DNA from: Streptomyces violaceoruber
Lineage (GTDB): Bacteria; Actinomycetota; Actinomycetes; Streptomycetales; Streptomycetaceae
Direction of reading: 5' to 3'
NCBI GenBank assembly: GCA_000720805.1
Contig: JODI01000034.1
Span: 62,001-126,000 of the forward strand
DNA length: 64,000 nucleotides
Shown: one piece after another, positions 42,105-51,344 of the stretch
How positions within the stretch are numbered: the first letter of the stretch is position 1
How the letters are laid out: each line of letters starts with the position of its first letter
Made by a program: the position numbers and the translations under genes
Notes under the pieces: model-generated
Seen by the model: the letters and a program-made list of their open reading frames with translations, nothing else
Told to the model about the DNA's origin: nothing
Databases searched by the model: none

Positions 42105-43642
42105 GCGCCGACCTCCGCCCGCTGCGCCGCGGGCACCCGCAGGACGTCGTACTCCCCCAGGTCCACCCGCCGTGTCGCCCGCCGGAACTCGGTCGTCGTT
42201 CCCGGCCAGACGGTGGTGTTGCGGCCGTTCGCGTCCAGGTACCAGCTGGTGCAGCCGCCCGTGGCCCACACCGTGCGTTTCATCCGCTCCTGCACCCGGT
42301 GGTTCCAGGCGCGTACGGCACCGGGGCGGGCGTCGAGGGCGACCCGGCCGCCGAGAACGTTCAACTGCCGCAGGAAGTCGGCCAGGTAGTTCAGCTGGGA
42401 CTCGATGATCAGGATCATGGAGGAGTTCGCCAGGCCGGAGTTGGGCCCGATGACGGTCAGCCAGTTGGGGAACCCGGCCGCCGAGGTCCCGCGCAGGGCC
42501 TCCATGCCGCCCTTCCAGGACTCGGCGAGCGTCCGCCCCTCGGCGCCCACGACCCGGTCGGCGATCGGCATGTCCGTCACATGGAAGCCCGTCCCGAAGA
42601 CGATCGCGTCGGCCTCGGCCTCGGTGCCGTCCGCGGCGACGAGCGTGGACCCGCGGATCTCACTCAACCCGCTCGCGACGACGTCCACGTTCGGCCGGGC
42701 GAGCGCCGGATAGTACTCGCTCGACAGCAGGATCCGCTTGCAACCGATGCGGTAGTCCGGCGTGAGCTTCGCACGCAGAGCCGGGTCCTTGATGTGGCGG
42801 CCCATGTTGAGCCTGGCCACCCGCTCGACCAGGCCGAGTTCTTCGGGGTGCTTGGTGAACGCCTGGACCTGCAGCTCCCGGATCCCCCACAGCAGCGCGC
42901 GCCGGGCCTGCGCGGTGAAGGGCAGCGTCCGGTGCAGCGCGCGTTCGGCGCCGCTGATCGACCGGTCCACGCGGGGCAGCACCCACGGCGGGGTGCGCTG
43001 GAAGAGGGTGAGCCGCCCGGCGAGGGGCTGGACGGCCGGCACGATCTGGATCGCGGAGGCGCCCGTCCCGACCACCGCGACCCGCTTGCCGCGCAGGTCG
43101 TAGTCGTGGTCCCAGCGGGCGGAGTGGAAGACCCTGCCGGGGAACGAATCCAGCCCCGGGACGTCGGGGATCCTGGGGTCGGACAGCGGCCCGGTGGCGG
43201 AGACGACGACGTCGGCGGAGAGGGCGCCGCTGCTGGTCTCGATGTCCCAGCGGAGCTTCTCGCCGTCCCACGTCATCCGCTTCACCTCGGAGTCGAAGCG
43301 GATGTGCGGCCGGAGCCGGAAGACGTCCGCCACGTGCTCCAGGTAGGCGCGGATGTGCTCCTGCCCGGAGAAGGTGCGCGGCCAGTCGGGGTGGGGCGCG
43401 AACGAGAACGAGTACAGATGGGACGGCACGTCACAGGCGCACCCCGGATAGGTGTTGTCCCGCCAGGCGCCGCCGACGCTGCCGGCCCGCTCCAGCACCA
43501 CGAAGTCGGTGACACCCTCGCGTCGCAGCCGTACGGCGGCCCCCAGTCCGCCGAACCCGGTCCCGACCACCGCGACCCGCACATGCTCGCGTTCGTTCGC
43601 GTGTTCGTTCCCGTGCCCGTATCCGTGTTCGTGCTCGGCCAT
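42101..43642 (-). CDS. Baeyer-Villiger-type flavin monooxygenase
   Basis: This 513-residue class B flavoprotein has the FAD site VAVVGTGFGGLGAAVRLRRE, the NADPH site VAVVGTGASAIQIVPAV, and a Baeyer-Villiger-like fingerprint between them around PGRVFHSARWDHDYDLRGKR (consensus FxGxxxHxxxWP/D). It inserts oxygen next to a ketone to give an ester or lactone. ATG 43642 follows TGGAGG. The His/Glu/Gly-rich first 20 residues are variable. It is the first gene of a three-gene operon and divergent from a MerR regulator. Confidence 0.92.
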   Translation of the reverse strand: MAEHEHGYGHGNEHANEREHVRVAVVGTGFGGLGAAVRLRREGVTDFVVLERAGSVGGAWRDNTYPGCACDVPSHLYSFSFAPHPDWPRTFSGQEHIRAYLEHVADVFRLRPHIRFDSEVKRMTWDGEKLRWDIETSSGALSADVVVSATGPLSDPRIPDVPGLDSFPGRVFHSARWDHDYDLRGKRVAVVGTGASAIQIVPAVQPLAGRLTLFQRTPPWVLPRVDRSISGAERALHRTLPFTAQARRALLWGIRELQVQAFTKHPEELGLVERVARLNMGRHIKDPALRAKLTPDYRIGCKRILLSSEYYPALARPNVDVVASGLSEIRGSTLVAADGTEAEADAIVFGTGFHVTDMPIADRVVGAEGRTLAESWKGGMEALRGTSAAGFPNWLTVIGPNSGLANSSMILIIESQLNYLADFLRQLNVLGGRVALDARPGAVRAWNHRVQERMKRTVWATGGCTSWYLDANGRNTTVWPGTTTEFRRATRRVDLGEYDVLRVPAAQRAEVGA

Positions 43643-43673
43643 CCCGAAGCCTCCACGCATCGCGCTGAACCAT

Positions 43674-43689
43674 GCCAGTGAACACTGGC
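43674..43689. promoter_or_regulatory. Operator-like palindrome between monooxygenase operon and MerR gene
   Basis: GCCAGTG-AA-CACTGGC is a perfect 7-2-7 dyad, 32 bases upstream of the monooxygenase ATG in the 132-base divergent gap. It is a good candidate for binding by the adjacent MerR regulator or another dimeric regulator. Confidence 0.6.
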
Positions 43690-43774
43690 GCAATGGGAGC
43701 GTAGAGCAGCTCCGTACTGAGGGGTAGGGGTCGGGACCACGAAAGTTACCGGGAGTACGACATAGGGTTCGAGC

Positions 43775-44425
43775 GTGGCAGACACGCGCGAATACCGCAT
43801 GGAGGAGCTGGCCGGCAAGGCCGGGATCACGGTGCGCACCCTGCGCTTCTACCGCGAGCGCAGACTGATCCACCCACCGCGCCGCGAGGGCCGCATCGCC
43901 TGGTACGACGACAGTCACCTGGCCCGCCTGCGCACCATCTCCGCGCTGCTGGAACGCGGCCACACCCTCAGCGGCATCGCCGAACTGGCCGAGGCCCTCG
44001 ACCACGGCCGCGACGTCGCCGACCTCCTCGGCGTCGACAGCCCCACCGAAGAGGAACCGGTCCGCGTCACCCCCGAGGAACTCGCCGCCCGCTTCGAGGG
44101 CCAGGTGACCCCCGAGAACCTCGCCGCCGCCCTGGACCTCGGCTACCTCGGCACCGACGGCGACGAGATCGTCCACATCAGCCGCCGCCTGCTGGACGTC
44201 TCCGCCACCCTGGTCCAGGAGGGCATCCCGCTCGCCGAGGTCCTCGCCGCCGGCAAACAGGTCCGCGAACACGCCGACGCCCTCGCCGCACTCTTCACCG
44301 ACCTCGTCCTCCGCCACGGCCCCGAGGAGAACCTCCGGCGCCTGCGGCCGCTGGCGCGGAGTGTGGTGGAGGCGGAACTGTCGTTGGCGTTGGACCGGCG
44401 GTTGCGGCGCGATCAGAGGTCGTAG
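43775..44425 (+). CDS. MerR-family transcriptional regulator
   Basis: This 216-residue protein has a winged HTH at the N-terminus (YRMEELAGKAGITVRTLRFY, then RRLIHPPRREGRIAWYDDSH) and a long helical C-terminal part without metal-binding cysteines, so it more likely senses an organic ligand. GTG 43775 opens the gene. It is divergent from the Baeyer-Villiger operon and probably controls it. Its last 13 bases overlap the convergent exonuclease III gene. Confidence 0.9.
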   Translation: MADTREYRMEELAGKAGITVRTLRFYRERRLIHPPRREGRIAWYDDSHLARLRTISALLERGHTLSGIAELAEALDHGRDVADLLGVDSPTEEEPVRVTPEELAARFEGQVTPENLAAALDLGYLGTDGDEIVHISRRLLDVSATLVQEGIPLAEVLAAGKQVREHADALAALFTDLVLRHGPEENLRRLRPLARSVVEAELSLALDRRLRRDQRS

Positions 44426-45216
44426 ACCACCGTCACGGGAGCGTGGTCGGACCAGCGCTCGTCATGCGTGGCGGCCCGCTCGACGAAGGCCTTGACCGCC
44501 TTGGCCGCGAGGCCGGGTGTCGTGAGGTGGTAGTCGATGCGCCATCCTGAATCGTTGTCGAAGGCCCGCCCACGGTACGACCACCAGGTGTACGGCCCCT
44601 CCGCCTCCGGATGCAGCGCCCGAACGACGTCGGCGTAACCACCCTCCGCCGGCTCGAGGACCCGGCTCAGCCACTCCCGCTCCTCCGGCAGGAACCCGGA
44701 GTTCTTCTGGTTGCCGCGCCAGTTCTTCAGGTCGGCCCGCTGGTGGGCGATGTTCCAGTCACCGCAGACGACGACCTCGCGCCCGTCGGCGGCGGCGCGC
44801 TCGCGCAGGGCCTTCAGATAGGCCAGGAACTCGCCCATGAAGCGGACCTTCTCGTCCTGGCGCGCGGTGCCGACCTCGCCGGAGGGGAGGTAGAGGGAGG
44901 CGACCGTGACCCCCGGCAGGTCGACCTCCACGTACCGGCCGCTGGTGTCGAACTCCGCCGAGCCGAAGCCGATCCGGACGCGGTCGGGCTCGCGGCGGGT
45001 GTAGAGGGAGACGCCGGCGCGGCCCTTGGCGGCGGCGGGCGCGTGCACGACATGCCAGCCGTCGGGGGTGCGGACGTGCTCGGGCAGCTGCTGCGGCTCG
45101 GCACGCACCTCCTGGAGGCAGAGGACGTCGGCCGCGGTCGCGGCGAGCCACTCCACGAAACCCTTTTTCGCGGCGGCACGCAGCCCGTTTACATTCACAG
45201 AGGTCACAGTCAGCAC
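44413..45216 (-). CDS. xth: Exodeoxyribonuclease III
   Basis: This 267-residue AP endonuclease of the ExoIII/Ape1 family starts VLTVTSVNVNGLRAAAKKGF. It shows VLCLQEVRA (metal Glu), CGDWNIAHQRADLKNWRGNQ (catalytic Asp/Asn) and a closing S-D-H-A-P-V-T-V with its Asp-His. It cuts DNA at abasic sites and trims 3' ends. GTG 45216 is chosen; seven upstream in-frame codons are not conserved. It is a single gene, convergent with the MerR gene. Confidence 0.93.
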   Translation of the reverse strand: MLTVTSVNVNGLRAAAKKGFVEWLAATAADVLCLQEVRAEPQQLPEHVRTPDGWHVVHAPAAAKGRAGVSLYTRREPDRVRIGFGSAEFDTSGRYVEVDLPGVTVASLYLPSGEVGTARQDEKVRFMGEFLAYLKALRERAAADGREVVVCGDWNIAHQRADLKNWRGNQKNSGFLPEEREWLSRVLEPAEGGYADVVRALHPEAEGPYTWWSYRGRAFDNDSGWRIDYHLTTPGLAAKAVKAFVERAATHDERWSDHAPVTVVYDL

Positions 45217-45269
45217 CCGGGCACGATACCGGCACACCGGACCGGGTCCCGCCTTGGAATGAGAGGCGA

Positions 45270-45776
45270 GTGGGTCACTATATGGCAGGAAGCATGGATA
45301 TTCGTCACGTCCCCTTCGATCACCCCGACGCCGTCAAGCTCAACGACGAGGTCCAGGCGGAGTACCACGTCCGCTACGGCGACGGCGGTGACGCCACCGA
45401 ACTGGCGCCGGAGGACTTCAAGCCCCCGAACGGCGTGTACCTGATCGCGTACGACGGGATGGGCGCCCCCGTGGCCAGCGGCGGATGGCGGGCGCAGGAC
45501 GCCAACGACGAGGGCAACCTGGACGGCGACGCCGAGCTCAAGCGGATGTACGTCAATGCCCAGTTGCGCGGCCGGGGCATCGCGCGACGCATGCTGGCCG
45601 CGCTGGAGGAGGACGCCCGCGCGGCCGGCCGGATCCGCATGGTCCTGGAGACCGGCACCGAGCAGCCGGAGGCCATCGCCCTGTACACCTCCAGCGGTTA
45701 CGAGCCGTGCGCGAAGTTCGGCTACTACCGGCACCACGAGTCGAGCCGGTGTTTCGCGAAGAACCTCAGCCCCTGA
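45270..45776 (+). CDS. GNAT-family N-acetyltransferase
   Basis: This 168-residue protein has ELKRMYVNAQLRGRGIARRM, the GNAT acetyl-CoA motif (R-x-x-G-x-G/A), and a closing Y-T-S-S-G-Y-E-P-C-A-K-F-G-Y-Y. The substrate is unknown. The start is uncertain: GTG 45270 has GAGAGG just upstream, while ATGs at 45282 and 45294 are also in frame; the conserved region begins near 45294 (MDIRHVPFDHPD). A stem-loop follows the stop. Confidence 0.85.
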   Translation: MGHYMAGSMDIRHVPFDHPDAVKLNDEVQAEYHVRYGDGGDATELAPEDFKPPNGVYLIAYDGMGAPVASGGWRAQDANDEGNLDGDAELKRMYVNAQLRGRGIARRMLAALEEDARAAGRIRMVLETGTEQPEAIALYTSSGYEPCAKFGYYRHHESSRCFAKNLSP

Positions 45777-45780
45777 GGAG

Positions 45781-45807
45781 GACGTTCCGCTCCCGCGGAG
45801 GAATGTC
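45781..45807. terminator. Convergent stem-loop between GNAT and response regulator
   Basis: GACGTTCC (45781-45788) pairs, with one G-T pair, with GGAATGTC, and a CCGC/GCGG pairing is possible inside. It fills the 29-base gap between two convergent genes, so it may terminate both. Confidence 0.5.
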
Positions 45808-46492
45808 AGCTCCTGAGGTAGGCCAGGACCGCCAGCACCCGCCGGTGTGTCTCGTCCGCCGGCGGCAGGTCCAGCTTGGTGAGGATGTTGCCGATGTGCT
45901 TGCCGACGGCCGCCTCCGACACCACCAGCGCCCGCGCGATCGCGCTGTTCGACTTCCCTTCCGCGATCAGCGCCAGCACCTCCCGCTCGCGCGGGGTGAG
46001 CCGGGCGAGCGGGTCCCGGCGTCTGCGCAGCAGCTGTCGTACGACTTCGGGGTCGACCACGGTGCCGCCGGCGGCCACCTCCCCGAGCGCCGCCACGAAC
46101 TGCTCCACCTGACCGACCCGGTCCTTGAGCAGATAGCCGACGCCGGTGCCGTCCCCGGAGTCGAGGAGTTCGGCGGCGTACGCCCGTTGCACGTACTGAC
46201 TGAGCACCAGCACCGGCAGCCCGGGCCGCTCCTCGCGCAGCCGCACGGCCGCGTGCAGCCCCTCGTCCTGGAAGCCGGGCGGCATGCGGACGTCCGTGAC
46301 GACGACGTCGGGTTGGTGCTCGGCGACCGCGGTGACGAGGGCGTCCGCGTCACCGACGGCAGCCGTGACCTCGTGGCCGAAGCGGGTGAGGAGGCCGATG
46401 AGGCCCTCGCGCAGCAGCACACTGTCCTCGGCGAGGACGATGCGCAGGCGTCCGTCAGTGGTCAGAGGTCCGTCCGTCGTCTCGGCCGGCAA
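45806..46492 (-). CDS. LuxR/NarL-type response regulator
   Basis: This 228-residue protein has a canonical receiver (RIVLAEDSVLLREGLIGLLT, VVVTDVRMPPG with the phospho-Asp, and YLLKD) and a C-terminal HTH (LTPREREVLALIAEGKSNSA, then VVSEAAVGKHIGNILTKL). I choose TTG 46492 because GGAG lies five bases upstream and it overlaps the end of the kinase gene by 31 bases; a longer in-frame reading lies inside the kinase gene. It is the partner of the adjacent histidine kinase. The divergent ABC/FtsX pair is the likely target. Confidence 0.9.
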   Translation of the reverse strand: MPAETTDGPLTTDGRLRIVLAEDSVLLREGLIGLLTRFGHEVTAAVGDADALVTAVAEHQPDVVVTDVRMPPGFQDEGLHAAVRLREERPGLPVLVLSQYVQRAYAAELLDSGDGTGVGYLLKDRVGQVEQFVAALGEVAAGGTVVDPEVVRQLLRRRRDPLARLTPREREVLALIAEGKSNSAIARALVVSEAAVGKHIGNILTKLDLPPADETHRRVLAVLAYLRS

Positions 46493-47730
46493 GGAAGCTC
46501 CACACGCAGCAGGGTCGGTCCGCCCGGCGGGCTGGACAGGGAGAGTCTGCCATCGAGCACCGACACCCGGTCGGCGAGCCCGGTCAGCCCGGTACCGACG
46601 GCCTCGTCCGCCCCGCCGTGTCCGTCGTCGCGGACGCACAGCACGAGCCGTCCGTCGTCGTAGCCCCCGCTGATGTGGGCACGGTCCGCCCCGCTGTGCC
46701 TGGCGACGTTCGTGAGCGCCTCGCAGACGACGAAGTAGGCGGCCGATTCCACGGACTGGGGCAGGCGGTCCGGCAGTTCCAGCTCCACGTCCACCAGGAC
46801 CGGACTGCGGTCGGCCGCGTCGGCGACGGCGGCTTCGAGGCCGTAGTCGGCGAGGACCTTGGGGTGGATGCCGTGGACGAGCTCACGCAGCTCCGCGAGG
46901 GCCTGCCCGGCCTCCTCGTGGGCCCTGGCGAGCTGGTCGGCGAGGGGCCCCGGTGGGGCGTCCAGGCGAGCCAGGCCGAGGGTCATGGTGAGGGCGACGA
47001 GCCGCTGTTGGGCACCGTCATGCAGATCCCGCTCGATGCGCCGCCGCTCCGCCTCGAAGGCGTCCACCAACCGCACCCGGGAGCGTACGAGTTCGGTGAC
47101 CCGTTCGCTGTCCTTCGAGGTCAGCATTGCCCGCGCCAGCGCGGCCCGCCCCGCGGCCACGACCCCCAGCGCGTAGGCGCCCATGCCCAGCAGAAGCACC
47201 CCCAGTGCGGCCGTCGCGCCCGCTCCCGCCCAGCTGTCGACGGTCCACAGCTTGGCCACCTTCGCCTCGCCGTCGTCGGCGACCAGCACCGGTACGGCGA
47301 CCATGGCGAGCGGCACCCCGGCAGCGAGGACGACGGCCAGCGCGTCGAGCGGCCACAGCACGAACGCGAGCAGGAGGGCGTACGCCAACTCCCGCCACGT
47401 GGCGGCCTCTTGCAGCCGCGTCGCCAGCCACCTCCGCAGCCCCGGCTGTCCGGGCACGCGGTGGCCGTCGCCGGCGTCCGGCCCCGCCCCGACCAGTCCC
47501 AGCCGCCACCGCTCCACGCCCGCCACCGGGATCCCGGCCAACGCGGTCAGCACGAGCAGCGGCAACCCGACGAGGACGACGGCCAGCGCACCGCCCACCA
47601 CCACTCCACCGAGGAGCGCGACGAGGACGACCGCGCCGAACAGCGCGCCGCCGCCCAGGTAGGCGACCGCGCGCCAGGGCCAGACCGATCTCAGGTATCC
47701 ACGGCCGCCGAGGGCCTGCCAGACGCTCAC
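46462..47730 (-). CDS. Sensor histidine kinase (HisKA_3 type)
   Basis: This 422-residue kinase has four or more N-terminal transmembrane helices. The phosphoacceptor helix is ERRRIERDLHDGAQQRLVAL (His in DLHDGAQQ), followed by an ATPase domain with ALTNVARHSGADRAHI (N box) and VRDDGHGGA (G1). The short outside loops suggest membrane or intramembrane sensing. GTG 47730 follows GGTGATCC; a GTG three codons earlier is also possible. It is transcribed with the response regulator and divergent from the ABC transporter. Confidence 0.9.
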   Translation of the reverse strand: MSVWQALGGRGYLRSVWPWRAVAYLGGGALFGAVVLVALLGGVVVGGALAVVLVGLPLLVLTALAGIPVAGVERWRLGLVGAGPDAGDGHRVPGQPGLRRWLATRLQEAATWRELAYALLLAFVLWPLDALAVVLAAGVPLAMVAVPVLVADDGEAKVAKLWTVDSWAGAGATAALGVLLLGMGAYALGVVAAGRAALARAMLTSKDSERVTELVRSRVRLVDAFEAERRRIERDLHDGAQQRLVALTMTLGLARLDAPPGPLADQLARAHEEAGQALAELRELVHGIHPKVLADYGLEAAVADAADRSPVLVDVELELPDRLPQSVESAAYFVVCEALTNVARHSGADRAHISGGYDDGRLVLCVRDDGHGGADEAVGTGLTGLADRVSVLDGRLSLSSPPGGPTLLRVELPCRPRRRTDL

Positions 47731-47858
47731 GGGGATCACCGTAGAAGCGGAGCGGGCGGCGCGGGGCCATGGGCCGGGACGGAGGGTCGAAGGTATGCCT
47801 GGCCCTACCCCAAGTCTCGTTCCTGCCGCACTGCTTCGGCCCCTGGTCGCGCGGTTGT

Positions 47859-47904
47859 CTGGACCCATCGACACCAATCAGCTGGACCCATCGACACCAA
47901 CCAG
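47859..47904. repeat. Two tandem 23-bp direct repeats in the divergent promoter region
   Basis: CTGGACCCATCGACACCAAT plus CAG at 47859-47881 is followed without a gap by a copy at 47882-47904 that differs at one base (AACCAG instead of AATCAG). The pair lies in the 191-base gap between the kinase and the ABC ATPase genes, 17 bases before the ABC gene's ATG. This is a strong candidate for the response-regulator binding site. Confidence 0.7.
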
Positions 47905-47921
47905 TGGGAGCAGAGCCGAAG

Positions 47922-48722
47922 ATGAGACCCGACGCGATCGAACTCCGGTCCGTGAGCAAGCGGTACGGCACGGGCGGCAGCACCGTGACCGCCCTCGACG
48001 ACATCACACTGGCCTTCCCCGCCGGCACCTTCACCGCCGTCATGGGGCCGTCCGGCTCGGGCAAGTCGACGTTGCTGCAGTGCGCCGCCGGGCTGGACCG
48101 GCCGACCTCGGGCTCGGTACGGGTCGGTGACACGGAGCTGACGACGCTGAGCGAGCGCCGGCTGACCCTGCTGCGGCGCCGGCGCGTCGGCTTCGTGTTC
48201 CAGGCGTTCAACCTGCTGCCGTCCCTGACCGCGGCGCAGAACGTCGCCCTGCCGCTGCGCCTGGCCGGCCGCCGCCCGGCGCGGTCGCGGGTGCGGGAGG
48301 TGCTGTGCCAGGTCGGCCTGGGCGACCGGGCCGGTCACCGTCCCTCACAGCTCTCCGGCGGCCAGCAGCAGCGTGTCGCCCTGGCCCGCGCCCTCATCAC
48401 CGGCCCCGAGGTCCTCTTCGCCGACGAGCCGACGGGGGCGCTGGACTCCCGGACCGGGCGTGAGGTGCTGGCACTGCTGCGGGACCTCGTCGACACCGGG
48501 GGCGGCACGGTGGTGATGGTGACCCACGATCCGGTGGCCGCTTCGTACGCGGACCGGGTGGTGTTCCTCGTGGACGGCCGGGTGAGCGGGGAGCTGACGA
48601 AGCCGTCCGCCGGTGAGATCGCGGCGCACCTGACCACGCTGGAGGCCGGAGAGGTGGCCGCGCACCTGACCGGGTTCGGGGCGGCCGGGTTCGGGGCTGC
48701 TGGGAAGGCCACGACGTGCTGA
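47922..48722 (+). CDS. ABC transporter ATP-binding protein (MacB/LolD type)
   Basis: This 266-residue ATPase has Walker A MGPSGSGKST, Q-loop FVFQAFNLLPSL, signature LSGGQQQRVALARAL, Walker B VLFADEPTGALDS and the switch His in VTHDP. The C-terminal 35 residues are Gly/Ala-rich. Together with the downstream FtsX-like permease it would form an exporter or mechanotransmission-type system, often linked to peptide antibiotics or envelope stress. ATG 47922 lies 17 bases after the tandem repeats. Its stop overlaps the permease start by seven bases. Confidence 0.94.
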   Translation: MRPDAIELRSVSKRYGTGGSTVTALDDITLAFPAGTFTAVMGPSGSGKSTLLQCAAGLDRPTSGSVRVGDTELTTLSERRLTLLRRRRVGFVFQAFNLLPSLTAAQNVALPLRLAGRRPARSRVREVLCQVGLGDRAGHRPSQLSGGQQQRVALARALITGPEVLFADEPTGALDSRTGREVLALLRDLVDTGGGTVVMVTHDPVAASYADRVVFLVDGRVSGELTKPSAGEIAAHLTTLEAGEVAAHLTGFGAAGFGAAGKATTC

Positions 48723-51223
48723 CCCTCGCCCTCCACACCCTGCGCACCCGCCGGCTCACCTTCGCCGGCACCTTCCTCGCCCTGTCCCTCGGTGTCGCGC
48801 TGCTCACCGTGATGGGCCTGGTCCTCGCCTCCTCCCTGGACGCACCGCACCGCGCGCCGGAGCGGTTCGCGGCGGCCCCGGTCGTGGTGAAGGGCCAGGA
48901 CACCCTGCGCGTCCCCACCCCGAGCGGCGTCCGCGTCGGTCCGCTGGCAGACCCGCGCCCCGTCCCGCCCCGCACCGTCGCGGCCCTGCGCACCCTCGGC
49001 CCGGTCGTCGAGGACCGCACTTTCCCCGTACGAGCCACCGGCGCTTCCGGAGCACCCGGGGAGGTACCCGGCGACCTGGTGGGCCACCCCTGGTCGACGG
49101 CCGCGTTCGCTCCGTACCGCCTGAGCGCGGGCCGCGCCCCGCGCGCCGCCGACGAGGTCGTGGCGACCGGCGTGTGGACGGCCGTGGGCAAGCGTCTGCA
49201 CACCGACACGGGTACCGTCCGCGTGGTCGGCACGGTCACCGGTCCCGCCGTCGAGAACGCCTTCTTCTACACCGACTCCCGCGCGGCCCGCCTCGCCCCG
49301 GTGAGCACCCAACTGGTCGTGGACGCGGACGCGTCGGCGGTACGACGGGCGGTGCACGCCACAGCCGTACAGCGGCCGACGCAGCCAGGACCGACGGTCC
49401 TCACCGGCGACGCACGCCGGCTCGCCGACGCCGATCCCGACCGGGACCGTGAGGCGCTGACCGCGCTGAACGCCCTGTTCGGCACGGCCGGCGGGGTCGC
49501 CGCGTTCGTGTCGGTGTTCGTCGTGGCGTCCACGTTCGCCTTCGCGGTCGCCCAGCGGCGCCGGGAGTTCGGCCTGCTGCGCACGGCAGGCGCCACGCCG
49601 GGCCAGATCCGGCGGACGGTCGTCGCGGAGGCCCTGCTGGTCGGCGTGCTGGCGTCGGCGGCCGGCTGCGCACTGGGCGGATACGCGGCCCCGCACCTGG
49701 TCGCACGGATCGTGTCCGACGGCCTGGCCCCGTCCTGGTTCGGCATCGGCGACCACGTCTGGCCGTACCATCTGGCCTTCTGGACCGGCCTGTCGGTGGC
49801 CCTCACCGGCGTGCTGGCCGCGTCCTGGCGAGCGGGTCGGACGGCCCCCTCGCAGGCACTGCGCGACGCCTCCGTCGACACGGCGGCGACGCCCCGGGGC
49901 CGGCTGCTGACCGGTACGGTCCTGCTCCTCACCGCCGCCGTGACCCTGGCCGTGGCCCTGCTGACCGACCCGGGCGACCTCCTGCACCGCAAGACGTACG
50001 TGAGCCGCCCCCTGCTCCTGATCACCGCGGTCGCCCTGCTCTCCCCGCTCGTGGTGGGCCCTGTGACCCGGCTGCTGACCCGCCTCCCGGCCACCCGCCT
50101 GCCCGGCGCCGCCGCCATGCTGGTCCGCGAGAACGCCACCGCCCACGTCCTGCGCACCGCCTCCGTGGCGGCCCCTGTCCTGGTCACGATCGCCCTCACC
50201 GGCTCCCTGCTCGGTGCCACGGCGACCCTCGGCGAGGCGAGGACGGCGGAGATACGACAGCGCACGATCGCGGACTTCGTCGTGGCCCCGGCGACCACCG
50301 GTGCCGGCGTGGACCCGGCGACCGTACGACGTCTGCGCGCCGTGCCCGGAGCCGAGGTCTCCGTGACCGCGTCGAGCGAGATCCACACCCTGGAGGACGG
50401 CGTGGCCCTGATCAGGTCCACGGCTCGCGCGGCCGACCCGGAGGCGCTCGCCGCGACCGTAAGACTGCCCCTCCTCGCCGGCCGGATCACCGACCTCGAC
50501 GACGACTCGATCATCGTGAACGAGGAGTGGGCCCGGCACACGGTGGGCGAGCGCGTGACGGTCTGGCTCGGCGACGGCACCCGCAGGCCCCTGCGCATCG
50601 CCGCGGTCATGCCCACCGGCACCGGCGACAACGGCGTCTACGTCACCGCGGCGAACGTACCGAGCGCAGCCCCCGTGGACCGGGTGGACGTCACCGTGGC
50701 GAAGGACGCGAACGCGGCGCCGGTGGAGGCGGAACTGCGGCGGGCGGCGTCACCCGCGGGCGCCCGGGTCCTCACCCGCGAGGAATGGATCCGCACCGTG
50801 TCACCCCACACCGACCCCACGACCCGGCTCGGCTTCCTCCTCGTCCTCGGCCTGGCCCTCCTCTACACGGGCATCTCGCTGGCGAACACCCTGGTCATGG
50901 CGACCGCGGACCGGCGACAGGAGTTCGCCGCACTCCGACTGGCGGGAGCCACGCACGGACAACTCCTGCGCCTGGTCACCGCGGAGGCCCTGACGACAGT
51001 GACCGTCGGCACCCTCCTCGGCCTCCTGGTGGCCACCCTCAACCTCCTTGGCCTGTGGGCCGCACTGGGCCTCCAGTCCGTCTGGCTCCCCCTCCAACTC
51101 CCCTGGCGCGCTTTGGGAGTCGGGACAGCCACCTGCGCCCTCCTCGCGGTGGTCTCGGCGCTCGCGCCGACGGCTTCGGCTCTCAGGCGGCGGGCCGTGG
51201 AGGCGGCGGGCGCACGGGCGTGA
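48716..51223 (+). CDS. FtsX-like ABC transporter permease
   Basis: This 835-residue permease has two FtsX repeats, about eight to ten transmembrane helices and two large outside domains. The second repeat starts near LGFLLVLGLALLYTGISLAN and contains the conserved R-L-A-G-A-T-H-G-Q-L loop; the first repeat has R-R-E-F-G-L-L-R-T-A-G-A-T-P-G-Q. GTG 48716 is translationally coupled to the ATPase gene. Likely partner and regulator: the adjacent ATPase and two-component system. The substrate is unknown. Confidence 0.92.
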   Translation: MLTLALHTLRTRRLTFAGTFLALSLGVALLTVMGLVLASSLDAPHRAPERFAAAPVVVKGQDTLRVPTPSGVRVGPLADPRPVPPRTVAALRTLGPVVEDRTFPVRATGASGAPGEVPGDLVGHPWSTAAFAPYRLSAGRAPRAADEVVATGVWTAVGKRLHTDTGTVRVVGTVTGPAVENAFFYTDSRAARLAPVSTQLVVDADASAVRRAVHATAVQRPTQPGPTVLTGDARRLADADPDRDREALTALNALFGTAGGVAAFVSVFVVASTFAFAVAQRRREFGLLRTAGATPGQIRRTVVAEALLVGVLASAAGCALGGYAAPHLVARIVSDGLAPSWFGIGDHVWPYHLAFWTGLSVALTGVLAASWRAGRTAPSQALRDASVDTAATPRGRLLTGTVLLLTAAVTLAVALLTDPGDLLHRKTYVSRPLLLITAVALLSPLVVGPVTRLLTRLPATRLPGAAAMLVRENATAHVLRTASVAAPVLVTIALTGSLLGATATLGEARTAEIRQRTIADFVVAPATTGAGVDPATVRRLRAVPGAEVSVTASSEIHTLEDGVALIRSTARAADPEALAATVRLPLLAGRITDLDDDSIIVNEEWARHTVGERVTVWLGDGTRRPLRIAAVMPTGTGDNGVYVTAANVPSAAPVDRVDVTVAKDANAAPVEAELRRAASPAGARVLTREEWIRTVSPHTDPTTRLGFLLVLGLALLYTGISLANTLVMATADRRQEFAALRLAGATHGQLLRLVTAEALTTVTVGTLLGLLVATLNLLGLWAALGLQSVWLPLQLPWRALGVGTATCALLAVVSALAPTASALRRRAVEAAGARA

Positions 51224-51344
51224 GGGGCCCGGCCCGATGCGGGGCGTGGGTTCGGTTAGGGTCGGCGTCTGACGCTCGGCGTCGTGGTGAGGGGGCGGCT
51301 GGGGCGACCCCGGCCGGAACTCGTGAGCAGGACGGTGGGCGCGG

